The notes beneath the pieces are model-generated. The model did no database searches and was not told the origin of the DNA. It saw only the letters and a list, made by a program, of their open reading frames with translations. Shown here piece after piece: positions 25,641 to 36,337 of a stretch of 64,000 bases of DNA. The stretch spans positions 2,429,200 to 2,493,199 of the forward strand of contig ML133387.1 in the NCBI GenBank assembly GCA_003864495.1, read 5' to 3'. Position 1 is the first letter of the stretch; the number at the start of each line of letters is the position of its first letter. This DNA is from Nemopilema nomurai. Taxonomy: Eukaryota > Cnidaria > Scyphozoa > Rhizostomeae > Rhizostomatidae. Position numbers and translations under genes: made by a program.

Positions 25641-27058
25641 GCATGTATTTGAGCCACACACCACGTTGGTGAGCTCATTAGCCACCAAACAAAATATTAT
25701 CACAATGACAATAAAATTTTAAAGTTATTAAGTTTAATCAAACAGTTATACAACCATAGGCCATTATACTATTAACTTTCGCCATAATAATACTATTCAG
25801 TTGGTTCAGTAAGTGAATTCAATTTCATATGTTTTACCACATATGTGTATGTGAGTTACTTTCAAATCAATTATAAATTCTTTTTTGGCGTTACTGTGAA
25901 AGGCATGGAAATGCTGGTCATTATAATTTTCTAATCACTTCAAATTTGCTTTTGTGTTCAGATATTGATTTAGGCAAAACAAGTTACATGTACAGTCACA
26001 TGCACTATCGCATATTTTCATACTTCCCTTTACCAGGAGAAGTTAATCAAATTGCTCCATTTTTCACGAAATAAATACTTCTGGCGATTTTTCTTGCACT
26101 TGCCATGCCCAAAAATTGAAACTAGCTACCTCTTTTTTGCAGTATTCACAAAAGAAGTATGAAAAACTTAACAATGACAGTAATGTTGTTGTTTTCCTCA
26201 CTTCAAAAGGGTCTCACCGTTCTGCATTGTTCTCAGTGGTGTTTTCTGCTGTTTGTTTGTCATTATTGTTTGGTGATCTTTCCCCATAATTAACAATTAG
26301 TGTTTAATTAACGACTCAATCCCATCAATTAGGGCACTCCTCCCTAATGTTGCTCATTAGCGTTAGACTTGTTGAAATAAAAATTCTCATGCTTTGTGTC
26401 ATGTCACTATCTAGGACGAAAAACTGGCCAACGTGATGATTTCTCTCGGGTAGAAATCATTTTATATGTACAAAAAATTGCTTACTATACAAACACAAAA
26501 TAACACATAAGTTTTCATCTGACAGTTTTTTCACTTTTGACAGTTTTCAAGACTTTCAAAACCTTGAATCTCAATGTTACACCAAAATCGTTGATCTCAT
26601 ATGGATAAGCTCAAATTCCTTCTCCAATTCCTTCTTTTATTCAAACCGAGCTTATACAGAAAAATACATTTACGGGACATGACTGGCTCGTATTCTTTAC
26701 ATTTTCGGCTGACAGATTGAGTACAAGTGCCCAACACAACTGAGTGAGTAAACCCGACTCAACTTACCAACCTCCATGAACTTATCAGCTGTCCCACAAG
26801 CCTCAAACCCCAAATTTCAGAATATAAAACCAAAGATCCAACTTTGGAACTCAAACCAAAGATCCAACTCCAAGAGGAAACGAAGAAATGTCAAACAATG
26901 CGAAAGGAATACCTGTATGATCGGTCATAAGTCATTGCGCCAATCAAGAGTTTTTCCACCCTGTCATTGCTGCTAGCTAGATGAAAAAAGATAAATACGA
27001 TAACAACGAGGCAAAACACTGCTTTGAAAATCAAAATTCAACTGTAAAAAGCTTTTAC
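25641..27058. other. no supported gene
   Basis: Non-coding by inspection. A short local duplication of AAACCAAAGATCCAACT occurs near 26,830-26,870. Confidence 0.4.
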
Positions 27059-27165
27059 CGATAACAATACTATTTATTGACTGCTCACATTCTTCATTCA
27101 CGTATCCAAATCTCTCACTCTTCCATTGGCCTCCTTTGATGGCTGAACAAGTCATTAGCCATCTA
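27059..27165 (-). CDS. candidate internal exon of an unrecognised gene
   Basis: An open stretch of 35 full codons on the minus strand between an acceptor (TTTTTTGGATGACAG) and a donor (G|GTAAAAG). It enters in phase 2 and leaves in phase 1. The reading contains KGGQWKSERFGYVNEECEQS, which looks protein-like, but I do not recognise it. It could belong to the same minus-strand gene as the exons at 29,416-29,966, but the phases do not join directly (phase 1 out, phase 2 in), so at least one exon would be missing between them. Confidence 0.25.
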
Positions 27166-27299
27166 CTGTCATCCAAAAAACGAAAACCATTTTGCGTACA
27201 ATTTTGGAAAACTAGCCGCTAAGTAATGATCCAACTTGACATCATGGGTATGATGTTGTTAACCTCGCTTTCGCGCTACATTTGGCATACGATCCGCAC

Positions 27300-27640
27300 C
27301 ACTGATCTCTATAAAAGACTGGGACAAGCTTCTCATTGTTTGACCCACATGAGAATCGAGTCCCGCCAAATTTGATTAGGCCCATCGTGGGACCCACCGT
27401 TCACCGCGAGCACCGAAAGGAACCGACATGAGAGCTAAACGGGGTACCAAATGATGCGCGTATGGCTGTTCGAAACGTAGAAAAAGCAAGGCAAACCAAG
27501 CTGATGGTCGTAGTGACAGTGAAGGAAGTGATGATGAAGAATCTGCCATGAAAACTCTACGGAGGGTCCCACGCGGCAAGCAACATTGACCTCAGTCTGA
27601 AGGGGTAGAAGCTCGATCTAGTCTCTTATAGAGATCAGTG
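27300..27640. mobile_element. non-autonomous hAT-type MITE with 8-bp TSD
   Basis: A 341-bp element with 34-bp terminal inverted repeats: 27,300-27,333 (begins CACTGATCTCTATAA) and 27,607-27,640 (ends TTATAGAGATCAGTG). The arms match at 29 of 34 positions. Outside them lie ATCCGCAC (27,292-27,299) and ATCCACAC (27,641-27,648), an 8-bp duplication with one mismatch that fits the hAT consensus nTnnnnAn. The interior has no transposase. It holds a short plus-strand frame rich in Ser, Asp and Glu ending at about 27,590. The element is presumably mobilised in trans by a hAT transposase elsewhere in the genome. Confidence 0.75.
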
Positions 27641-27648
27641 ATCCACAC

Positions 27649-29415
27649 GTTGTATTATGCTCAAGCTAGAGAACTCAAAAAGGAGTATGCTGTCCAAATG
27701 ATAGAGAGTACTTTGTTGGTGTCTATTGATATTCTTACAGTGGGTGTATAATTACAGCGAATGGAATGATTTGAAGAACATGCAGAGGGCCTGCAACAAC
27801 TTGGTTGATGATGCAAGCAGCATGACCACAAGGCAGTGCTTCTTCAACTGCACATGAAAATAAGGTAATCCTAGCTTGAAGACCAATTTACGCATGATGA
27901 CTGTTTTGAACGTTAGTAAGTCTTCAGCCTGAATGTTTCACACTGCAAAGCTTTAGAATAACACAAAACAGTGGAACAGTAATCTTGCACACTCAAAGCA
28001 GTTTTTCCACCAACACTCTTCATAGTATGCAAAAGCCAGAAAATGATCAAAAACTGACAAAAAAATAGCCAGTGGCAGATCGGAGACCACGTGACAGGCG
28101 TTGTTTCTGATCGAAAACCACGTGACATCCATTCAAAGCATTCCAATGAAGCATTTAACAGAACCAAGAAAACCTTTGCAAAATGGCACCAAAAGTGAAA
28201 AGGAAGATTTGCAGCTTGAGATACGCTTTAAGCTTGCAAAGCGTAGTCTTAGCTAAAAAGAAGACTTAACTTAGACTTACGAAACTTAGTCTTATATTTA
28301 TAGAGTCAAAGAAAAGGAGTTCTTTCCCACAATGCACCGTCAACCTATAATAAATATTGAAGTCGCAATTAGGCCATGTTATATCCCAGGGCTCTGCTAC
28401 GCTGTTCTATCTCAAGTCTTCCGATAAGATTGTGCACTGCCTACAAAGAAATTCTTCCCAACTGACAATTATCATAAGCTTGTAGGAACAGCGAATGTGT
28501 ATATGTTGGTTCCAACTTTGCTCCAGATTTAACTTCCAAACGTCGATGCTGTCTCATTCTTATTTGACGAGCAGAGAACTCGGAGTCAGAGGAGGTAAGA
28601 GTGAGTTGAAACAATTGAATAGATGAATGGTAAATTATGACATGCATGAAGTAGGCCTAAAACAAGTAAACAAGTCACTACAAGCCCACTACCCTGGCAG
28701 CCAAACAATGAAAGCGTGTGTGCAGCCACAAAGACCAGCATGTCTCCATGTTAAACCAACTAAATGGAAACGTTCTCTATCAGTCTTTGTGGGGTAAGAG
28801 GAAGAATCATGGGAATGGTGAAAAGCAGAATGATGAACATACTGGCAGTAGCCAAGCAATGATAGCAAAGACAAAGAGATGAAAGGTGACCTGTAGAAGA
28901 TTTATTATTAGAAACGTATTGGACACAAGAACTTTGTAGATTCACGTAATCTCATGTTTAAGGATACATATAGAGCGTCATGGAGTTCTCTGCTTGTGAC
29001 AAACCACTTTTTTTTGCTTGCTCACAGTTGAAATCCAATTCTCTTCATACGTAAAAAAGACTTAATCCAAGTTATTGTCGCACAAAGCCAATACAGATCA
29101 GTGAACAGCGTAAAATGACAGTTGATAAGTGCTCGATAATGACATGAGATAAGCTGATATTGTCAGAATGTCTTCAAAACTAGTCGACGCACGCGAAGTC
29201 AGTGACAACTGCCATACATCCCGGGTTTATTTAACCCTATTAGCTTTACTGTCAGCTTCAGGATGCAACTGATCTAGAATGCAAGAGCTAGCCTCTAAAT
29301 TCCTACATGTACTGGGTTGCATTTGAGTACCACTTCTGCGTGTTAACAATGGCATTGCATACGAAAAAAGGGCCTAGCCAGTTAGCGCAAATGAAACAAA
29401 CACCGATCATCTTAC
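27649..29415. other. no supported gene
   Basis: Several short minus-strand frames (27,913-28,167, 28,441-28,647, 28,689-28,945) have no splice-supported model. Pieces of the minus-strand gene to the right may lie here unrecognised. A distant relative of the 25.4-kb minisatellite unit is at 29,110-29,160. Confidence 0.35.
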
Positions 29416-29966
29416 CATCATCAAGCGATTCTTTTCTGGATCTTACTCTTTCCACAAATTTAACGAATTCCAGTGACAAATCTGCATCGATATCACTGAT
29501 GAAGAAACAAAAATTATAACGAATCAAGAATCAAAGTTGCATGCAAGATACTTCAATATTTGTTAGAAATAAAATACTTAGTTGTAGGATAGGAATGCTG
29601 AACAAAATTTGAATTTTTGTTACGTTGATTACGAAGCAAAAAACGCTAATGATGACGAGTACTGCAATTTGTGGTTAAACTCGCATTAGTGTAGAAAACC
29701 ACTTACAAAGTTTTGTCATCCAAACCTAGACAGTCAACCAAAACATTCTTAAAATCATCAAAACAATTCAGACCTCTCTTCTGATGAAGATTCACTGGTG
29801 TTGGAATCATCGCTGAAAATATCAGAGAAATCTCCACGCTGATGACTAGCATCATCTTTATCCTCCACAGCCCTGTCCCCACAGTGTGAAGGATCTTCCT
29901 TCATGGTAGCTTCGTCACAACTACAACCACTTCCACTGGCCTCTTCATTACAAGATAATTGGCTAC
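29416..29966 (-). CDS. two exons of an unrecognised gene, first exon frameshifted
   Basis: Exon A is 29,966-29,707 on the minus strand. It has a strong acceptor (TTTTTTGTTCTTACAG) and a GTAAGT donor. It encodes an acidic, serine-rich segment (FSDIFSDDSNTSESSSEERS), then hits TGA. If one T of the TTTT run in TTGTTTTGATGAT is surplus, the frame continues as ELFDDFKNVLVDCLGLDDKT and reaches the donor in phase 2. Exon B is 29,495-29,416: it accepts phase 2, reads DIDADLSLEFVKFVERV and leaves in phase 1 at GTAAGA. The phase match supports the corrected frame. A homopolymer sequencing error or a genuine inactivating insertion could explain it. The family is unknown, and the first and last exons are not identified. 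Confidence 0.45.
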
Positions 29967-31125
29967 CTGTAAGAACAAAAAAATGACACCTTGATTGGAT
30001 TTCTCAGAAATCATGACTTTTAGGTTCATTTGATATTGTTAATAGGTTCAGCCATCGTATCGAAAAGTGGTGAAAACAAAACTATGAACAGGCTAAGTGA
30101 AGATAAGCTCACAGGTTCTATCCCAATGAGCTGCTTTGATAACAAGATGTCCGGTAATAAACTGGAATGATACTGCTGTCTGCGCAATGGTCTAAATTAT
30201 CTAATGTGACAAACACCTTTGATCATTTGATGCTTTTGGTACATGCGGCACCCTGTTTCACTTGAGTACTATCAATTGTTATTTAAATCGAGAAAAAACC
30301 CAAATTTCATTACTATACATTATGTACTGAAAAAACCTTAGTTTTAACTTGAATCATTTCAGAAGTACTTGCGAGGGACATCCAACTCCAACTAAACAAG
30401 GTCAATGTTTGCACAGTTAAAATGTTTGCACAGATTGAATTTGATGTATAAAAAAACCAAAGGGAATTTATTGAAAAAATCAAGCGGGAATCTAAAATAA
30501 GATGAATTGGTCATAAGAAGACAATGCTACTTCAGAATGCCGAGACTTTGAGATCCCTTTTAAAACAAAATTGTTCGCAAAACGTTCAAGAGTCAAGGGA
30601 AAAGTCGATAAAGATTTTTTGACTTAATTACTGAAGCAAATGTTCAATGGGACTGTTTAAATGCTTGATTGATCAGATGGAAGTATCACCATGATAAATT
30701 GATCAGTGTCACTAAAATGAAGCAGGCACATTGCTATCTTGACATTTCTATTCAGACTTCAACTCCTCCTTGATGTGCAGCCAGATATGTATGTTTGCAA
30801 ATTGCTTAAATTGCTCTCTTTTTGCGCAAAAAACGATTCCACCAACTAGGTATCTAAAGCTGACGATTTAAAAACCAGATATGATATCAGGCATTAGTGA
30901 TGACCTTGCTTCAGTCAAATCTGAGATTAGACGTCATTTTGATGGTAAAATAGACATGCACATACGCTCATGCTAAAACGGTTTGTAAACTTGAACTCTA
31001 TCTTGACATTTTCAAAGACTGAAAAAAACAACACTGTCTTCCAAGATTGAGACCAAGCAAGCATAAACTAGAATAGAAACTAGTCGTTATGGTAGAAGCA
31101 TTTGACCTACTAATGAACGACCTAC

Positions 31126-31246
31126 TAATAATTTCTGGTTAGCAACAGGATTAAATGTTTCAGGTGATTGGTTCCACATATTGATGGTATATGTATCAGT
31201 TGATGGTTCGCAAGTTGATACAGCTAGCCAGCTGGACCTAATGTAC
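31126..31246 (-). CDS. candidate internal exon, unrecognised
   Basis: Forty open codons on the minus strand follow a very good acceptor (pyrimidine-rich tract, then AAATTCCAG) and end at a GTAGGT donor. The exon enters in phase 2 and leaves in phase 0. The peptide includes WLAVSTCEPSTDTYTINMW. It does not join in phase directly to exon A at 29,966 or to the 178-codon gene upstream, so it may be an alternative or separate exon. Confidence 0.25.
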
Positions 31247-32438
31247 CTGGAATTTAGGTAGTTAAAGGACTCAAAGAAGAACATAGACGTAAAGAGGTTA
31301 TAAACTAAGAATACATATATAAACTTTGTGAACTCTTTTTATGTAAATTTTGTGAGTCAAGGTGAGGATCCAAGCTTAACCCGTTATGTTAATTACCAGA
31401 GCAATTTCATTTTATAAACACCGGATGCTTTACTACTGATACTTTTCGGTTCAGTTTAAATCAATTTTGTACTTGCTGAATAAAGTTGGTGTTTACGACT
31501 ATAAAGTTGGTGTAAGTAGCTATATTAATACTATTACTACATTACTATTTTTGCTCTGTTTTTGTAGGCTGAAAGCCATCTTTCTAAAAAGAATTTCTAT
31601 TATGGTGCTTATATTTGCATCATAAGAAAATGACGACACCAACTGCAACTACAACAACATATTGCGATTAAAAGAAAATACCTTCTGAAAATCTTGCCCA
31701 ATCTTCGCAAATTCATGACCATCATTATAATAAGACATTAATTTACTCATTAAGAAACTCGTTCCATTAGATTGGGCTATATTTTTGAAAAATCAATGTT
31801 GAATCACTGCATATGCCATATTAGATGCCACACTTTGATGTACTAGGCTCGCATAAGTGAAACAGCTTACACGAATACATTGCTTCCCAAGCTTGAGTAA
31901 TGGGATTTTAAAGAGGTATGCGATAACTCTGGCCCTAAAGCGCTTTAGTCTAGTAATGAAATTCCAACGCTTCTAGGATTACACAGAAGGCATATTCAAT
32001 GGCTACAAAACCTGGAAAAACTGTTTGGAGTTTCAGTCATTATGTGTAATCAGCGGTAGCATCTTGGTGGGTTCAAAAGACTGAGAAAAATTAGTGCAAG
32101 TGGTACGAGGCATGAGATTACTGCATAGTTTGAAAAGGACATTTGAACCAATGCTCAACTGTGAGTTCTGCAGATGACGATGCATATGCATCTTTTAAAG
32201 AAAACCATCCACTTGGACGACAAAATGAAACGAGGTACTTTGCACACTTCAAATCGAGAAACATTTGGTCCTTCCTGGTCTTTGCAAAAACGTGGGAGAT
32301 CCGATTGCATGACACAGCTCCGTGAAGATGGATACAACTTTTTGAAATCAAAGTGGATAATGAATGAATATATTTATATATTGATAGCCCAACATATCAG
32401 TCTTTCCATGCACGATTTACAACCAAGCCATGACACTA

Positions 32439-34937
32439 TCAACTTCCGTTACAAAGTGGAAGTTTTTTGCATTGAAGCGATAGTTTTGCAATCGACTGCG
32501 GTTTTCCGTCTTGTTCATAGGCTCCTCGAAGATTAACCGGAACCACTAGAAAGTGTTCCTTTTCCATGTCGTAGGGGATTCCCTGACAAGCGGTCCTCTT
32601 AAATTTCAAAAATGATCAAAACATGATTCAATTAAAAAGCTTTATGGGCTGAGACATACCAACAACCTAACAAGCAATGTATAACGAACGCTGGGAAATA
32701 TAGTCTTAAATCTAAAAAGAGGAAGTACTGTAAAAAATGAACAGCATAACCCGATTATTTTCAGGTCTCCTGTCAAGACAGTTTAGGCTTCAATATTTGG
32801 TCATGACAGCTTAGGGATGCGACTATAAACTTCTGGATTATCATGTCTGGCATTGACTGTTATTCTGTTAAGCATGAAAACATTTTATGGTTAGATAGGG
32901 ATCCTTTCGAGCAAAAATGAATTTTTGTGGTTGAAGCACAATGCTGCAGAACAGCTAAGAAACATTTTTGATGCTAAACTTTTCAAGGGCCATTTCAGTA
33001 GAATTTCATGAAATAAAATGGTTCACCAGCTATTTTCAAAAACTATTTTCAAAAATTTAACAAATGAGAAACCTACTTAACCAGTTCAAGAAAAACCCAC
33101 TACATCATGCCCTTAAGCCAGAATGATACGTTTCTTCTTAAAAACCGTAAATATAAACTAGAAATTGATAAGAGATCAGTCTAGAATTAATTTTAAGGAA
33201 TATTAAAGTCACAAGGTCTTCATTGCAGCCACAAATATTTTCATAATGTTGGATAAGCAATAAATATCACTCAAACTTTATGTTGGTGCCTACTGATAAC
33301 AATACTTATAATGTTATCGGCTATTTACCCCAGACTCATAAGCCTCAGACTCTTGTCAGTTCTATATAATTATGGCTATTTACCATTTGTACATCAATAA
33401 GATGACTTTAAAGTTCTCTGAAACCCTAAATGCTCTACATTGAAAAAGCCACTTTTCCAGCTGTTATGAAGATCTACAGGGCTTCTAAACTTATGTCTAA
33501 CTGAGTTACTTACCTTGATTGCATGGCTGCCACTTTTTAAAGAGGCAAACCAAAGTTTTACGCTTATAAACAGCAGCATTCCAAATTGGTCATCATTTTT
33601 ATTGCAGACAAATCTGTCTGCATATTCCTACTTTGCAATGAAATGTGCTGATTTACCGTATAAGCAACTATTGTAGATTTATGTTTATGTTAGATAAAAG
33701 GGCATTACCAGTTCTATTTCCTCTAAGCAGCAAGATTGTCTTTACTCCCTTCTTTGTTATAACTGGAAACAAAGCATCTGTTGTCATCTCTGGCAAGTTA
33801 TTTCCATACAATGCAACAACAATATTAAGTAGGTCTTTGTAGTCCACCTGTTGAAAGAAATAGTCAGTTAGTACATATCTAGCATTGTCAACAGAGTAAC
33901 CTTTCAAGAGAGTTGCAGCTTCATTAAGAGGATGAATGTCTCAGGCCAGAATGCCACTAAAAATATCACAACAAATAACAAACCACTATGCATTTTATGC
34001 AACTGATACCTCATCCCCCCCTCCCAGTCACAAATACTTTTCAAATGAAAATTGTTTTTGGCTAGTTAGCTTATAGACTGATTTTTCAATGGTGTACAAA
34101 GCTGACATCATGTCCCAAGCGGCAGACTATAGTGATTTTCTTTGGCTGAACTCCTTGTGATTTTATCTATCACAATTTTAGCTCTCATCTCATTTTAGCT
34201 AAAATCTTGGAAATGCATCATGGGAGAAAGAAAAACTATTCTGCAATTTTAAAATATCTCAATCATAGAATTTTTAATGATAATAGGACTGGATGGAAAA
34301 AATCCTACCATCAATAAAAATTCTAAAATTTAAGAGAGAGCTTTTGAAGTTTGCCATCATGGAGGCTTTTGATGGTAATATCAAGACATTCAAAGTTACA
34401 CTGCACTGTATTTCATTGCAGTATATTTAAAAGCTCATAGGTGATTAGTGTGCGTAATTCTCACTGCATTGATGTATTGCTAAAGCGGCTGCATCAAAAT
34501 TCAACCTGCTTTATGTATTTCAACTGCGAAAATCGTATTATACCAAATGCTAATAGTGTCAACAAATTTTTTATTCTTCACTTCTCCATCTTACTGTTGT
34601 TGCACGACATCTTAGCACGCGACGATCCATAGAGGGGGGTTTCTATTACCTGTGGTTTCCAAACGCGACTTCAACGTTTTTTGCTGTCTTCTGCAGCTAC
34701 AAAACTACTTTTTGATTAATTTTGCACGAATCATTTTTTGTGTCAATCTTGCACGAACACTATCTAGAAATCGGTTGCAAACATAACTCGAAATAAACTT
34801 ACACCGAGAATTTTTTTATTTTCTGAACTTCTTAATAAGCGCGCAAAATCTGCCAGTATAGGAGTACAAATAACTTCTTCTTGTAGCTTTGAATGTTGGA
34901 ATCTTTGAACTGCCAGTAGCTTCCATGTTGCCGCCAT
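32439..34937 (-). CDS. unrecognised 178-residue protein, 4 exons
   Basis: Exons on the minus strand: 34,937-34,803, 33,847-33,709, 33,617-33,514 and 32,597-32,439. The start AAAAATGGCGG is a strong Kozak context. Donors are GTAAGT, GTAATG and GTAAGT, and acceptors are TTTCTTTCAACAG, ATATGCAG and TTTAAG. Phases are 0, 1 and 0 and all match; the coding length is 537 nt. Residues 1-45 and 46-91 look alpha-helical and hydrophobic-patterned (for example EEVICTPILADFARLL and LLNIVVALYGNNLPE), reminiscent of ARM/HEAT-type helices. Residues 102-115 are very hydrophobic. I do not recognise the family; a loose resemblance to the ARM-like N-terminus of the synaptonemal protein SYCP2 is not strong enough to use. 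The last exon has the weakest acceptor, so the 3' end is the least certain part. Confidence 0.45.
34266..34325. repeat. 60-bp imperfect palindrome (hairpin)
   Basis: Two 23-bp arms (34,266-34,288 and 34,303-34,325) are inverted copies matching at 20 of 23 positions around a 14-bp loop. It lies inside intron 1 of the 178-codon minus-strand gene. It could be the core of a small inverted-repeat element. Confidence 0.6.
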
Positions 34938-36337
34938 TTTTTAAGAGAGTAAATAAGGGCATCACAGCGTCCCTAACTGCAGGGCAGCAATTCTGCCCCG
35001 TCGACATTTGAGTCCATTCCATAGAGATAGGATCTCTATGGTCCATTCAGAACTTTTCCTTTTTGAAAATTCATGTGCTGGAATTGTTATACCTGCTGTT
35101 TGACCACATACTCTGCCTTGATGCGTGTCTGTCAAGATGAAAGCATCGTTCCTAATGATTTCAGGCGTTTTAGATCAGTTGCAGTGGAAGTTGTTGATCT
35201 AACTCTTATCCTTTCATGCATCTTCATCAATACATTACACAGTACCCCATGGCACATGCAGAATTATGCCAAATATGAATCTGGTCATGCTTGTAGACTG
35301 AGTCTTTTTCGCATTCACATGTAGACTAAAAGTTTATTATTGCTGACGACAATCCTTTCAAGAGGCGAAGGTTCTAGTGTTCTGGGTTAGATATACGAAA
35401 TCTACGTGGCTATCAAAGCTTCACAAGCCAGTTGGCTGGAAATAAATACGCCCAACCGATGATGAAAATTTGAAATAAGCGATCCCCTCTCTATTGAGCC
35501 CTCCCCCCTTTGTTAGTCAAAGGTGCAAAAAGAGGCTAAATGCGAGGATTAATAGATAGCCTATATTTCTCATACTTTTTATGCTTTAAATTTCAAATGC
35601 ATCCCTGCCTTCTTTCTCAGTGGTGCTTTATTGTCCCCAGCAGCCTGCGCGTTGAACATAAGGCAGTGTCGAAGCTGTTCTACAGCAATTGGTTTTGCAC
35701 GTATCTACCTGTGGACCTAAGGGGAACAGTCCCAGGGGCCTCCTCGGATTTCCAACTTTAGGAGGCCCCGAGCAAAGTTTAAAAACTCGCATGAAGTGCT
35801 GTTGATGAATTGAGTAGCACAAGTACATGTTTTGTGTAATTCCATGGGCCTCTATCAAATTTGGGCCTAGGGCCCCAGGAATTCTTAATGCGGAACTGTG
35901 AAAAGGGTGTATTTGAATGTTGTTTCTAAGCCCCAAATTTTTTAATTTCGTGGCGCCTGTCTATTTAACATCTACTTCATTCCTGTTATAATAATTATTT
36001 ACAAAATTGCAATCCATAGCTTATACCACCCAGATAAAGCCATATTTTCCCTTTCATTAACTATGGAAGCTATGCCAAATCTTTATAACAGGAAGTTTTT
36101 CAGGTTCAAAAGGAAGTTTGGTCAACTTTCGTCAGATATCGTATTGCTCGCCCAAAGTATGCACGATTACATTTCCAGAACAATAAAGGCACACCTAAGA
36201 AAAGAGAGGGGTGAAGGGTTAAGTTTTGCCCATAAAAGCACAGGAGTTACCCGGATCATTTTATTAGGACAGAGAAAAGCCAACTCCATCGGACAACTTC
36301 ACACAGATAGGCCATTGGAAAAGAAAGACAAAGAGAA
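34938..36337. other. intergenic region between divergent genes
   Basis: This 1.4-kb region separates the 5' ends of the minus-strand 178-codon gene and the plus-strand secreted-protein gene, so it should contain both promoters. A plus-strand frame at 36,063-36,380 overlaps the secreted gene's first exon in another frame and is probably not coding. Confidence 0.4.

Noticed and set aside
32118..32351. Minus-strand frames downstream of the 178-codon gene's stop
   Set aside because: Three frames are open together and none could be joined in phase from a convincing donor.
32174..32536. 120-codon plus-strand frame
   Set aside because: It overlaps other open frames on both strands, including the last exon of the minus-strand model, and its peptide has no recognisable domain.
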